From Pantanalinema sp. GBBB05 (GTDB lineage Bacteria > Cyanobacteriota > Cyanobacteriia > Leptolyngbyales > Leptolyngbyaceae): 54,545 nt of DNA. Made by a program: the position numbers and the translations under genes. The notes under the pieces are model-generated. The model saw only the letters and a program-made list of their open reading frames with translations, did no database searches and was not told where the DNA came from. The DNA lies in contig VRZD01000045.1 of assembly GCA_016743235.1 (NCBI GenBank), positions 1 through 54,545 of the forward strand. Reading direction: 5' to 3'. Shown piece after piece: positions 18,106-27,514 of the stretch. Numbering within the stretch: position 1 is the stretch's first letter; every line of letters begins with the position of its first letter.

Positions 18106-18810
18106 ATGTACCTCTATGCTCTGTTGCCTTTACCACATGCAGATCTACACCTACCAGAAGGCATTGGGACTCAGGTTCAACTCCTCACGGTTGGAGAGAT
18201 TGCGGCGATCGTTGAACCTGATGTGGCGCTTAACGACTTGGAACAGGACGATCGCCAACTATTGCGGGCAATCATGGCTCACGATCGCGTCATCCGTGAA
18301 TTATTTGCCCAAATCACCGTATTACCATTTCGGTTTGGCACTTGCTTTGAGTCGTCTGCCAGTTTAGTCGCCCACCTAACAGTAGCTCAAGCAACCTATG
18401 TGGCGGCGCTCCAACAATTAGACGGCAAAGGCGAACTCACCTTAAAGTTGACTCGCGTAGAGCCACCTGAGATGGAAGTATCACCAGACCTGAAGGGCAA
18501 AGACTATTTTCTAGCTAAGAAGCAGCAGTATCAACAGCAACAGTCATTTCAGGCTCAACAAACTCAAGAGCGAGAACAAATTATTGCCGCGATCGGTCAA
18601 TTGACGCTAGAGCTATCCTTTCAACCCAATCACACTTCTACTGAATCTCTCTATCTTTTGATTGCCCGCACTGATGTAGAGGCAGTTCAGCGATCGCTAG
18701 TCCACTGGAGTCAACACTACACTCTATGGACGTTGAGCCTCAGCGAGATATTACCGCCGTACCATTTTATTGATCAATTTTTGTCACCCAAATCTGCTGA
18801 AACACGCTAA
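18106..18810 (+). CDS. Gas vesicle protein GvpL/GvpF family
   Basis: This 234-residue protein has the family's N-terminal Y-L-Y-A-L, the central H-D-R-V-I-R and V-L-P-F-R-F-G-T motifs, a Gln-rich helical middle (K-K-Q-Q-Y-Q-Q-Q-Q) and the C-terminal second beta/alpha half. GvpF/L proteins are minor gas vesicle components or assembly factors. No gvpA, gvpC, gvpN or other gvp gene lies nearby. The gene is instead joined to cobM with a two-base gap, so its role may be unrelated to flotation. Confidence 0.85.
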   Translation: MYLYALLPLPHADLHLPEGIGTQVQLLTVGEIAAIVEPDVALNDLEQDDRQLLRAIMAHDRVIRELFAQITVLPFRFGTCFESSASLVAHLTVAQATYVAALQQLDGKGELTLKLTRVEPPEMEVSPDLKGKDYFLAKKQQYQQQQSFQAQQTQEREQIIAAIGQLTLELSFQPNHTSTESLYLLIARTDVEAVQRSLVHWSQHYTLWTLSLSEILPPYHFIDQFLSPKSAETR

Positions 18811-18905
18811 TATAGCTATGCAAACAGAAACAGTTCAAAAGTACTATACCAATTGCAAGGATTAGTGAGCACTATTCCTCTCACCGTTCCGGTAGATAAC
18901 TGGCT

Positions 18906-19355
18906 CTAGGACAGCATGGGAGATCTATTAGCATAGCGAACACGCTTACACAAACTCAGCTCTGTACCGTCATCATTCCATTGCACCTGATCAAAAATCT
19001 GGTAAATGATATGAAGACCCCGACCACATTCCCATTCATCATAAGGAAGGTGCTGCTCAGAGGTCGCTTGACAACATTGAGGCGGCTTAAATCCTGAGCC
19101 TTGATCAGAAATGACCCACCAATATTGATCAGCAATGACCGAAAACCGCACTAGCACCGTCTTACTAGGATCTAGATTGTTGCCATGCTTGGCAGCATTG
19201 ACGAGTGCTTCTTGAAGACCTAAACGAACTTCGGCTCTCCAACGTGGAGGTAGCTCCGCTAGTAATAGATCCAAAACAGGGATCAAGTAAAGCGTGGACG
19301 CAAAACTGACCGTGCTCCAGCTACGCCTAGCTGGACGGGATGAAACGGCTATCAC
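18906..19355 (-). CDS. RsbW-like anti-sigma factor / serine kinase (HATPase)
   Basis: This 149-residue GHKL ATPase domain protein has the N box E-A-L-V-N-A-A-K-H-G-N, the G1 box S-D-Q-G-S-G-F and the G2 box G-R-G-L-H-I-I-Y. The family phosphorylates anti-anti-sigma (STAS) proteins and binds sigma factors, usually in stress or partner-switching pathways. The only available start is GTG 19355, because an in-frame TGA lies directly before it. No STAS partner or PP2C phosphatase is encoded beside it. Confidence 0.85.
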   Translation of the reverse strand: MIAVSSRPARRSWSTVSFASTLYLIPVLDLLLAELPPRWRAEVRLGLQEALVNAAKHGNNLDPSKTVLVRFSVIADQYWWVISDQGSGFKPPQCCQATSEQHLPYDEWECGRGLHIIYQIFDQVQWNDDGTELSLCKRVRYANRSPMLS

Positions 19356-19782
19356 TCAGACAACCCCGTAGCTTTCAAATGGATTTGCGAAACTGAATAA
19401 GATGGTGACCACGAAATACACTGATGGTCAAATCCTGCTTGACTTGAGGAACTGATATCAAACTCCAAGGGAGTTTCAAAGTCGATGCTGCTATCTTATT
19501 AAGTTGTAATTTGTTCCAGAGGTTCTGATAGTAAGCGTTCTATAAAAAGAGCCTAAGTGTTTGACCGCAGCAAACAGTTTCCCCTACTAACCCTGCATTC
19601 AATACATCTTGATCATATCAAATGATTTTTCAAAAAGCATCTCTAATCCGAATTTTCAATCGTTTGGGCTGTCAGTTATTCCAGTTTTAAAACTCCTGGA
19701 GAAGTGCATCAAGGAATACATTTCCTCACTAGCATACTTTCTGAGTAGCTGGATTCAGCACTCTCGTCAAGGCTAAAAACCC
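19356..19782. other. Intergenic region without recognised gene
   Basis: These 427 bases are AT-rich relative to the flanks and have no credible coding frame. A short perfect hairpin AAACTCC/GGAGTTT lies at 19460-19476. It probably holds the promoter of the RsbW-like gene and the 3' end of the J-domain gene, but no clear boxes or terminator were found. Confidence 0.4.
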
Positions 19783-20406
19783 TTAAACGATTTGTTCCAT
19801 ATAGCGAAAATCTCGTTCAACTTCTGCCCAAAGCGATCGATTATGGGGATCAGTCTGCAAAGCTTTCTTCAAATAAATTCTGGCTTTATCTAACTGATGC
19901 TCCTGAATCAAACGACGCCCCCATTGCTGATAGACGATCGCTTGCCACTGCATAATTTCGGGATCATGAGGAATGCGCTTGGCTAACCCTTCCACTAACG
20001 CGATCGCTCTAGGAAGCCGTTGCTGTTTAAGTAGTTGCTGAAGCTGCTGATAGGACTCAACCTTGAGCCGTTGCTCTTGTGGCAAGAGATGCGGGTTAAC
20101 TCGCACAGGGGGCTTGCGGTTTACCGAGGGCACAACGGTAGGAGCTGGGGTTCGCTGGGCAGAAGCCGATCGCATACCAGCGCTCACCGGAGTTGGCGGC
20201 ATGACTGGTGCGGTTGGACGGACCAGTTCATTTAACAAAAGCTTGTAAGCTTGGGTGACTTCGATAAACTTATCGTGAGTCTGCTGCTCTCCCGTACTGA
20301 CATCAGGATGATAGCGCCTTACCAAACGCCGGTAAGAGGCTTTGATCTCATCAAACGATGCCCCTGACCGTAGCCCTAATACTCGATAGCAATCTGCAAG
20401 GTTCAT
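19783..20406 (-). CDS. J-domain protein with TPR-like C-terminus
   Basis: The protein has 207 residues. Residues 1-65 are a J domain with the DnaK-activating motif H-P-D in R-R-Y-H-P-D-V. A Pro/Thr-rich linker (about 75-110) follows. About 120-200 form a TPR-like helical repeat region (R-I-P-H-D-P-E-I-M-Q-W and A-R-I-Y-L-K-K-A-L-Q-T-D-P). There is no Gly/Phe or zinc-finger region, so it is a type III J protein that probably brings DnaK to a specific client. ATG 20406 starts directly at the J domain (MNLADCYRVLG); a TTG or GTG further up would add nine hydrophobic residues. Confidence 0.85.
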   Translation of the reverse strand: MNLADCYRVLGLRSGASFDEIKASYRRLVRRYHPDVSTGEQQTHDKFIEVTQAYKLLLNELVRPTAPVMPPTPVSAGMRSASAQRTPAPTVVPSVNRKPPVRVNPHLLPQEQRLKVESYQQLQQLLKQQRLPRAIALVEGLAKRIPHDPEIMQWQAIVYQQWGRRLIQEHQLDKARIYLKKALQTDPHNRSLWAEVERDFRYMEQIV

Positions 20407-20613
20407 TTGGATGAGGAAAAGGCAGACTATCAAGATTTTGCCATTACTCCGGAAAATTTGTGCATGTTCGTAGCGATTCGTCTATAAACAGGGACATGAT
20501 CTGATTGGGTTAATGGATCGCCCATCTTAGGAGACTTGATCTTTCCGGCATTTGAGTGCCATGCTCGAAACCAGTGCCCTTAACAATTATCAGTACCCTA
20601 CCGGGAGACGCGC

Positions 20614-22335
20614 GTGGATACTAGGGAGATCAAACGAGAAGCCAACTTGTTGTATCAAGATCTACTGCCAGTGCTGAAGCTGGGCAAGGAATATGAGCAG
20701 TTTGTCCTAACCGACCTAGCCAAGGTGATCTTGATTTTTGCTAGTACCAACAAGGATATTACTTCTAATGAACTACTTGGATTCCTGACAATTTATGCCC
20801 AGATTAAGAACGATCGTGCCCAATTGGATGCCGTTAACCAGTGGGATTTCTCCTTTCCAGTGCGTCGCCAATATGAGAAGGAAACAATTAAAATTCTCCT
20901 AGATCTGAAGACCAAGATCGGCAAAACAGATAAGTTAATTCTGCCATCCCTCCTGAACCAGATTGATGAGAAACGAGGCACCAATCTACTCAACAAAACA
21001 GTGAATTCGATCTATCGCTTTGCCCAGGTAATTGTTAAGGCAGACGGGCAAGTGAGTATGCAAGAAATGTCTGCTTTATCGAGCATCTGGCAGCTATTAC
21101 ATACTTACGAAAATCCTGAGCAATATTCGCAAGAAGTTGCTCAAGAAGTAGCCAAAGCCACAGAGGAAGCTCCATCCAAAGAAGGGCTAGATAAGGTGAT
21201 GGATGAGCTAAATCAGCTGATTGGTATGGAGAATATCAAAACAGAACTAAAGACATTAACGAACTTCTTAAAAATCCAGAAAACTCGTTCAGAGCGGGGG
21301 CTAGCCAAAACGCCTGTTTCGCTACACTCCGTATTTTGTGGACCTCCGGGAACTGGAAAAACCACCGTAGCTCGATTAATTAGTCGGATTTTCAAAGAAC
21401 TGGGATTTTTAGAAAAAGGTCATTTAGTCGAAACCGATCGTGCGGGGATGGTAGCTGACTACATCGGAGGCACAGCCAAAAAAGTAGATGAAAAAGTTAC
21501 AGCAGCCTTAGATGGTGTGTTATTTATTGATGAAGCTTACGCTTTAACTCCAGAGGATAGTTCACGCGACTTTGGGCAAGAAGCGGTGGATGTCCTGCTG
21601 AAACGGATGGAAGATTATCGCAGTCGGTTAGTGGTGATTGCGGCGGGTTACACCGATGAAATGTCGCGATTTATTGAATCAAATCCCGGTTTAAAGTCAC
21701 GGTTTAATCGCTATTTTTATTTCAATGACTACACTCCTGATGAATTAGTCGCTATTTTTAAGAAGCTGTGCAAGGATAGCCACTTCAAACCAACCGAAGC
21801 AGCAAATGAAAAGCTACGATCGCTGCTGACGACATTGTATGAAAACCGCGATCGGACCTTTGGCAATGCCCGATTAGTCCGTAACTTATTTGAGAAAACG
21901 ATCGAGCAACAAGCTAATCGATTAGCAGTAATTACCAACCTGACCGACGAAATTCTCACTACGATTCAACCGGAAGATATTCCTACGGCAGACGCTCTAA
22001 CTCCCCGCCAAATGGCAGCAATGGATGATGAAGCATCTCCTCCCCCTGCCCCTCTGAGAAATCCGGTCGAGGAATTAACCACGCTAATTAATCAAACTCT
22101 TCAGCCTCAAAGAATTTCTGCCAAGGTCAGCTTGCGGGACGATCGCTTGCAGGTGATGTTTGAAGGCGATCCGATCCCCGATCGGCAGCAAATGGCGGCG
22201 GTCGTCGGTGCTGCCCTGAAAACTGTTCAGCCTCAGACCGTGAACCAAATTCAACTTTACGCTCGGCAACCAGGAGATGAATTTCCCGCCTGGAGCCGGG
22301 AGTTTGTGTTGGGAAACGCAGCGGGAGAGAGTTAA
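20614..22335 (+). CDS. CbbX/CfxQ-like AAA+ ATPase with TerB-like N-terminus
   Basis: This 573-residue protein starts at GTG 20614 after a GGGAGA site. Residues about 10-180 are helical and TerB-like, including Y-R-F-A-Q-V-I-V-K-A-D-G-Q-V-S. The AAA+ module has Walker A GPPGTGKT (243-250), D-Y-I-G-G-T-A pore-loop region, Walker B G-V-L-F-I-D-E-A-Y-A-L and sensor R-L-V-V-I-A-A-G-Y. That is the CbbX-type pattern of remodelling ATPases. The last 85 residues are a separate alpha/beta domain (L-Q-P-Q-R-I-S-A-K-V-S) that I recall in other cyanobacterial proteins. It may remodel protein complexes, but no Rubisco gene is adjacent, so calling it a Rubisco activase would be unjustified. Confidence 0.85.
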   Translation: MDTREIKREANLLYQDLLPVLKLGKEYEQFVLTDLAKVILIFASTNKDITSNELLGFLTIYAQIKNDRAQLDAVNQWDFSFPVRRQYEKETIKILLDLKTKIGKTDKLILPSLLNQIDEKRGTNLLNKTVNSIYRFAQVIVKADGQVSMQEMSALSSIWQLLHTYENPEQYSQEVAQEVAKATEEAPSKEGLDKVMDELNQLIGMENIKTELKTLTNFLKIQKTRSERGLAKTPVSLHSVFCGPPGTGKTTVARLISRIFKELGFLEKGHLVETDRAGMVADYIGGTAKKVDEKVTAALDGVLFIDEAYALTPEDSSRDFGQEAVDVLLKRMEDYRSRLVVIAAGYTDEMSRFIESNPGLKSRFNRYFYFNDYTPDELVAIFKKLCKDSHFKPTEAANEKLRSLLTTLYENRDRTFGNARLVRNLFEKTIEQQANRLAVITNLTDEILTTIQPEDIPTADALTPRQMAAMDDEASPPPAPLRNPVEELTTLINQTLQPQRISAKVSLRDDRLQVMFEGDPIPDRQQMAAVVGAALKTVQPQTVNQIQLYARQPGDEFPAWSREFVLGNAAGES

Positions 22336-22516
22336 GAGGAGATGGGAAAGATAAGGCAGGTGGGGAAAGGCAATTTTGCTGAGATGAAGAGAATGGAAAG
22401 TTTTCAAAGAGCTAGTAAAGATGGCGGATACAGGATTGAGTAAATGTAAAGGTTTCTGTCCACACTAATGATTGAACTAGTCCTGCTATCTGTTGCGATC
22501 GGAGCAACCATTGATC

Positions 22517-23590
22517 ATGAGTAATCCATCTCTCGTCCCAGTAATTTTGGCTGGCGGTAAAGGTGAGCGCTTTTGGCCCCTCAGCCGGAAGGATCGCCCC
22601 AAGCAGTTTCTTAGCCTGGATGGTAGTGGTCGGAGTTTATTGCAGGCTACCGCCGATCGCTTGCTGGACATAGCAGGGGGTTGGCAATCAATTTGGGTGG
22701 TGACAGCGGCTCATTTAGCTGATGGAGTGCGGGAACAGTTACCGGAATTGCCTGAAACAAATTTACTGATTGAACCGGAAGGTCGGGATACTGCGCCTGC
22801 CGTAGCCTGGAGTACGCTCGAAGTTGCCAAGCGACATGGTGCTGAAACAGTGGTTGGGTTCTTTCCGGCGGATCACTGGATTGCCGATAAGGACACCTTT
22901 CAAGCGACGTTAGCAGCGGCAACTGAACTGGCGGCAACCGAATCCGCGATCGTCACATTAGGCATCAATCCCACTTACCCATCGACGGGCTACGGCTACA
23001 TTCAGCAAGGTGAAGCGGCAGGCGGCTATGGTAATCAGACTAAATTTCCGGCTTACCGCGTCGATCGGTTTACTGAGAAACCCGATCGAGCAACGGCTGA
23101 AGCCTTCCTCTCGACTGGAACCTTTAGTTGGAACAGCGGTATGTTCGTCTTCCGAGCCAGCACGACAATCGAGGAACTTTTGCTTCATGCCCCCGAAATT
23201 TTAGAACCGTTGAAGGATCAAGGAGTAGCGGCTTATCCAACCTTGCCGAAAAAGAGTATTGACTACGCCTTAATGGAAAAAACCCAAAAAGCCTATGTAT
23301 TACCTGTCGCGTTTGGCTGGGATGATTTAGGCGATTGGAACGCAATCGAGCGGTTATTGAAAGGCGATAGTCCCAATGTGGAACTGGCTCGACATGTTGG
23401 TTTAGATACTCATGGAGCGTTATTCTATGCCACGGATCAAGATGATCTGATTGTGACGATCGGGCTAGAAGATACGGTGATTGTGCGGGATGGCAAAGTC
23501 ACCTTGATCGTGAAAAAAGATCGAACACAAGAAATTAAACAAGTTTTGAAAGAAATCCAGTCCGATCCCCAGTTTCAAGATTTGTTATAG
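22517..23590 (+). CDS. Mannose-1-phosphate guanylyltransferase
   Basis: The 357-residue enzyme makes GDP-mannose from mannose-1-phosphate and GTP for polysaccharide and glycan synthesis. It has the nucleotidyltransferase signature L-A-G-G-K-G-E-R-F-W-P-L-S-R with K-Q-F-L, then P-A-D-H-W-I, F-T-E-K-P-D and W-N-S-G-M-F-V-F. It is the monofunctional form, with no C-terminal phosphomannose isomerase domain. ATG 22517 follows GGAGCAACC; a TTG at 22493 is less likely. The region just upstream (22336-22400) is purine-rich and resembles the repeat inside hemW. Confidence 0.93.
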   Translation: MSNPSLVPVILAGGKGERFWPLSRKDRPKQFLSLDGSGRSLLQATADRLLDIAGGWQSIWVVTAAHLADGVREQLPELPETNLLIEPEGRDTAPAVAWSTLEVAKRHGAETVVGFFPADHWIADKDTFQATLAAATELAATESAIVTLGINPTYPSTGYGYIQQGEAAGGYGNQTKFPAYRVDRFTEKPDRATAEAFLSTGTFSWNSGMFVFRASTTIEELLLHAPEILEPLKDQGVAAYPTLPKKSIDYALMEKTQKAYVLPVAFGWDDLGDWNAIERLLKGDSPNVELARHVGLDTHGALFYATDQDDLIVTIGLEDTVIVRDGKVTLIVKKDRTQEIKQVLKEIQSDPQFQDLL

Positions 23591-23598
23591 CCAACTGA

Positions 23599-24852
23599 TT
23601 ACTCCAACTGCTCAAATAAGTCCACCAAAACGACATTCGAGAACAGAAATCCTTCTGGATCAGTCAGGCGAATGCGATCGTTAGTCATTTCAACCCAACC
23701 TTTGTGGACGTAAGGTTGCAGTAATGCCTGAACTTGACCGACGATCGTCGCCCCAAATTGCTCAGTTAATGTAGCTAGACTCAGTCCTTCAGCCAGTCTG
23801 AGACCCAACATCAAGGTGTCTAGGAGAAGTTCGGGAGATGAGGAGGATGGGAGAGATGAGGGGGATAGGGCAGATGGGAGAGATGAGGAGGATGGAGGAG
23901 ATAAAGTAACGACTTCCTTACCTCTCTGACCACCCCGCCCCTGCTCCTCCACCCAGGTGTAATACTCCCAAGTCTTGCGAGGACGGGCGAAGCGATCTCC
24001 ATTCAAGTAACTGGTGGCTCCCATGCCAAAGCCATAAAAGGGTTGATTATGCCAGTAAACGTGATTGTGGCGGCATTGATAACCCGGTTTGGCGTAGTTG
24101 GAAATTTCGTAATGGTCATACCCAGCAGCAGTTAATAACTTTTGGGCAAGGCGGTACATGTCTGCCGTGGTTTCATCCGAGGGCAACGGTTGCATTCCGG
24201 GTTTGTATTGGCGACTGAAGGGAGTCCCCGCTTCTACGGTCAGGTCGTAGCAGGAGAGATGCGTGGGGGCAAGGGCGATCGCGTGTTCAAGGGACTCTTG
24301 CCAATCCTGGAGGGTTTGATGGGGTAGACCGGAGATTAAATCTAGACTGATGTTGTGAAATCCAGCTTGATAGATCAGCGCAATGGCTTCCTCAATATCG
24401 GCAGGAGTATGCGATCGTCCAGCCGCCGCTAATAAGTGCGCCTGAAATGCCTGGACTCCCAAGCTAACGCGATTTACGCCTGTCGATTGATAGCCCTTGA
24501 CTTGGATCAAATCAAACGTAGCGGGATCGATTTCCATCGAAATTTCGGCACCAGAAGTAATACCAAACTGGCGATCGAGGGTTTGCAGAATCTGTTCTAA
24601 CTGCTCAACCGCTAATAGAGAAGGTGTACCACCACCAAAAAATACGGTATTTAGAGCGTGATCTCCGGCTGGAGTTTGCCGGATTTCCTGACATAACACC
24701 TCAACATAGTGGGCGATCGTGCCTGAATTACTGCCATTAATCCGATCGCCACCGATCGGCGGTTTATCACCTACGACTGCGATCGGAAAATCACAGTAAT
24801 AGCAACGACGGCGACAAAAGGGAATATGCATGTAAGCAGATTGAGCAACCAT
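23599..24852 (-). CDS. hemW: HemW-family radical SAM heme chaperone
   Basis: The protein has about 417 residues. It has the radical SAM motif H-I-P-F-C-R-R-R-C-Y-Y-C-D-F (C-x3-C-x2-C), G-G-G-T-P-S, S-L-G-V-Q-A-F and a HemW C-terminal domain. The fourth-position residue after the cluster motif is D-F, as in HemW and CPO-like proteins. Members insert heme into targets rather than oxidising coproporphyrinogen. A Ser/Pro-rich stretch of about 25 residues, encoded by a purine-rich minisatellite (23832-23902), interrupts the region before the C-terminal domain yet keeps the frame. ATG 24852 is preferred; TTG 24867 adds five residues. Confidence 0.88.
   Translation of the reverse strand: MVAQSAYMHIPFCRRRCYYCDFPIAVVGDKPPIGGDRINGSNSGTIAHYVEVLCQEIRQTPAGDHALNTVFFGGGTPSLLAVEQLEQILQTLDRQFGITSGAEISMEIDPATFDLIQVKGYQSTGVNRVSLGVQAFQAHLLAAAGRSHTPADIEEAIALIYQAGFHNISLDLISGLPHQTLQDWQESLEHAIALAPTHLSCYDLTVEAGTPFSRQYKPGMQPLPSDETTADMYRLAQKLLTAAGYDHYEISNYAKPGYQCRHNHVYWHNQPFYGFGMGATSYLNGDRFARPRKTWEYYTWVEEQGRGGQRGKEVVTLSPPSSSSLPSALSPSSLPSSSSPELLLDTLMLGLRLAEGLSLATLTEQFGATIVGQVQALLQPYVHKGWVEMTNDRIRLTDPEGFLFSNVVLVDLFEQLE
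23832..23902 (-). repeat. hemW: Purine-rich minisatellite inside hemW
   Basis: Imperfect units of about 18 bases of the form GGGAGAGATGAGGAGGAT occur about four times on the plus strand. On the minus strand they encode alternating Ser, Pro and Leu. Similar sequence occurs in noncoding DNA at 22336-22372 and weakly near 29620. Confidence 0.75.
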
Positions 24853-24947
24853 ATCACCTGTGGTCAAGGGCAGAAGAAACCCGGAGAGTATAATAAGGGC
24901 AGATTAACCTGACCACGAAACCACCATTCCCCAACACACTCAAAGTT

Positions 24948-26027
24948 ATGCTTGATGCCGTCATTATCATTTCATTCATCCTGGCAGGGGCAGGAATTGG
25001 ATTTCATGGCATTGAAGCTCTGCCCGGCAGTGCGCTTCAACAAGTCACCAATATTGAAGGACTGCGCTGGGTATCGGCTGGATTCGGGGCGTTAATTGGT
25101 CTGGCTGTGGGCTTAAGTATGCAGACGGGCTATCGGCGGTTAGAGAAACAAATCCGCACGATGCCTGCTGATATCTTACTCAGTCGGGCTGTGGGGTTGG
25201 TGATTGGCTTGCTCGTCGCGAATCTAATGTTGGCTCCGATCTTTTTGTTACCGATTCCCGGTGAGTTCGCCTTTATCAAACCCCTGATTGCCATTCTCAG
25301 CAGCTTACTGTTCTCCTTCTCCGGTATGTCTCTGGCAGATACCCATGGGCGAGCATTACTGCGGTTGATCAATCCTCATTCTGTAGAATCGATGCTGTTG
25401 GCAGAAGGGACGTTGAAAGCGGCATCCACCAAAGTTCTGGATACCAGTTGCATTATTGATGGGCGGATCGAAGAATTGCTAGCCACCGGATTTCTGGAAG
25501 GGCAAATTTTAGTGCCACAGTTTGTGTTAGCCGAGTTGCAACAAGTGGCTGACGCCGCCAACGATCAGAAGCGAGTCCGGGGGCGGCGAGGCTTAGATAT
25601 TCTCAACCGCATCAGAGAAACCTATCCCGATCGCATTGTGATTCACTCGGCTGATTATGATGATGTCCCCACAGTAGATGCCAAGCTGATCCGGTTGGTG
25701 CAGGAAATCAACGGCACATTACTGACGAATGACTTCAATCTGAATAAGGTTGCCAGTGTGCAGCAGGTGCGGGTGTTGAATATTAATGATTTAACCCAAG
25801 CGGTGCGTCCTAACTACTTGCCGGGAGATAGTATCGACCTAAAGATTTTGCGGGAAGGCAAAGAACCGACGCAAGGTGTGGGCTATCTGGAAGATGGCAC
25901 GATGGTAGTGGTGGAAGACGGTCGCAATTATGTCGGTGGTGAAGTTCAGGTCGTTGTCACCAGTTCCTTACAAACTTCAGCAGGACGGATGATCTTTGCT
26001 CGCCCGAAAGCGTTAGTGACCTCGTAG
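24948..26027 (+). CDS. Membrane-anchored PIN-TRAM domain protein (YacL-like)
   Basis: This 359-residue protein has three or four N-terminal membrane helices (about 1-25, 40-60, 82-105 and 110-130). A PIN nuclease-fold domain follows at about 160-285, with acidic residues in D-T-S-C-I-I-D-G-R, V-D-A-K-L and L-T-N-D-F-N. A C-terminal TRAM-like beta domain (about 295-355) may bind RNA. The architecture matches the YacL family widespread in cyanobacteria and Firmicutes; the cellular target is unknown. It ends 11 bases from the convergent VWA gene. Confidence 0.88.
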   Translation: MLDAVIIISFILAGAGIGFHGIEALPGSALQQVTNIEGLRWVSAGFGALIGLAVGLSMQTGYRRLEKQIRTMPADILLSRAVGLVIGLLVANLMLAPIFLLPIPGEFAFIKPLIAILSSLLFSFSGMSLADTHGRALLRLINPHSVESMLLAEGTLKAASTKVLDTSCIIDGRIEELLATGFLEGQILVPQFVLAELQQVADAANDQKRVRGRRGLDILNRIRETYPDRIVIHSADYDDVPTVDAKLIRLVQEINGTLLTNDFNLNKVASVQQVRVLNINDLTQAVRPNYLPGDSIDLKILREGKEPTQGVGYLEDGTMVVVEDGRNYVGGEVQVVVTSSLQTSAGRMIFARPKALVTS

Positions 26028-26038
26028 GGTTTTATGCG

Positions 26039-27280
26039 CTACTGCAACTGGGTTTTAGAAACAATCCGGGTCTTTTTACGATCGCTTTCCGATAATTCTT
26101 CACCCGCTTGTAACCGAGTGGCGTTTTCCTGTAAGACGGTCGCAGCTCCTTGGTCGCCCATTTGGATCGCTGTTTTGGCGGCTGTTTGCAACATCGTTGC
26201 GGCTCCTACCCGATCGCCCTGTAACAGCTTCGCTTCGGCAATCTGAGTCTGGCGATATTTCGCTAAGGCAAGAATATGTTGCTGCACTTGCGGGTTGGGA
26301 TCGGGCTGAAAGGGACTGATGAAGTTGGCAGTAATCGGTAGGGGTGGTGAATAGAGATGATGCTGTCCAGAGGCTGGATCGTCGTAACGCACTTGCACCT
26401 GGGCAATCTGGCGGCTTCCCGGTAGCATCTGGCTTAAGTAGGCATTGATCAGCACGACTCTTGGCACATCAATCATTAAATCGCCAAGGCGCACCATATA
26501 CCAACCCGATTCTTGATGCACGGATAGTTCGATCGTATCGGGAGCCACTTGGGCGATCGGCTTCATCGCAGCTAACCGCACCTCTGGGAACAACCGCACC
26601 ATTAAGTGTGCATTGGTTAAACCAATTGATTGCAAGCGGGTAAATAAACGCTGAAACTCAGCCACGGCTTGTTCTGGCTGCTGAATAAATGCCAGTGTGC
26701 CACCGCCCGCATCCGCGATCTGTTCTAGCACATCTTGATTCCAGCGATCGCCAAAGCCCAACGTATTCAACGTGAAATTGTAGTCGGCGGCGAGTTTGGC
26801 TAGTTTCAAGCAGCGATCGTTATCGCCATGTTCATTCTCACCATCTGTTAACAAGAATGCCTGCGAGATGCTATCCTGCTTGGCCTTGGCGAGTTCTTCA
26901 ATCCCTAATCGCAACCCTTCATCGATCGCGGTGCCGCCTTCTGCCTTGAGATGACTAATTTGCAGTTTAATACTCGCTGGACTGTCAATCGTTTGGTTCG
27001 GGACTAGCACTTTTGCCCGATGGTCAAACACCACAATCGTAATGCGATCGCCCGGAGCTAAGCGATCGACTAAGCGCTGGGCAGCTTGCTTCACCGTGTC
27101 AATCGGTCGTCCAGCCATTGAGCCGCTGTGATCCAAAATTAAACACAAGTTCAACGGCACATTCGGTCTGGCAGCCTCTGTCGCGATCGCGGAAATCGAT
27201 ACCGCTAATTGCCGCTGGCTCATGGACTGGGTTGCATCCACATTGGCATCGCTCAGAGCAGCCTGCAAACCGACTCGCAT
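26039..27280 (-). CDS. VWA-domain protein
   Basis: This 413-residue protein has a von Willebrand A domain at about 35-215 with an intact MIDAS metal site: L-D-H-S-G-S-M, G-G-T-A-I-D and L-T-D-G-E-N. After it comes a beta-rich middle region, then a helical C-terminus (A-L-A-K-Y-R-Q-T-Q-I-A-E-A-K-L-L-Q-G-D) like those of other bacterial VWA proteins. It has no signal peptide or membrane helix, so it is probably a cytoplasmic metal-dependent adaptor. ATG 27280 has GGGAG seven bases upstream, which favours it over TTG 27295. Confidence 0.85.
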   Translation of the reverse strand: MRVGLQAALSDANVDATQSMSQRQLAVSISAIATEAARPNVPLNLCLILDHSGSMAGRPIDTVKQAAQRLVDRLAPGDRITIVVFDHRAKVLVPNQTIDSPASIKLQISHLKAEGGTAIDEGLRLGIEELAKAKQDSISQAFLLTDGENEHGDNDRCLKLAKLAADYNFTLNTLGFGDRWNQDVLEQIADAGGGTLAFIQQPEQAVAEFQRLFTRLQSIGLTNAHLMVRLFPEVRLAAMKPIAQVAPDTIELSVHQESGWYMVRLGDLMIDVPRVVLINAYLSQMLPGSRQIAQVQVRYDDPASGQHHLYSPPLPITANFISPFQPDPNPQVQQHILALAKYRQTQIAEAKLLQGDRVGAATMLQTAAKTAIQMGDQGAATVLQENATRLQAGEELSESDRKKTRIVSKTQLQ

Positions 27281-27514
27281 AGAACACTCCCGCAAAACTT
27301 GAACGCTAATTCATTAAACACAGTTAACCATCATGCGATCGCGGATAACTGACTGCTTTTTTGTGATTAATCCTGTCCCAGTCTGGGTTACACCCATCTG
27401 CCCCATCCTTAGCATAAGCCAGTCTCTCGCCGAAATGCTGCAATTACCTCTGTCACGCTACTATGTAGGAACAATACCGTTGTTTCGGTCAGAAGTTCCA
27501 GGCAAGACCCTGCT

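Noticed and set aside
20614..22335. Rubisco activase CbbX
   Set aside because: The AAA+ core is CbbX-like, but the TerB-like N-terminus and extra C-terminal domain are not those of CbbX, and no Rubisco genes are adjacent.
23599..24852. Oxygen-independent coproporphyrinogen oxidase HemN
   Set aside because: Length and C-x3-C-x2-C-D-F context fit HemW; HemN has a longer N-terminal region and a further Cys in C-x3-C-x2-C-x-C.
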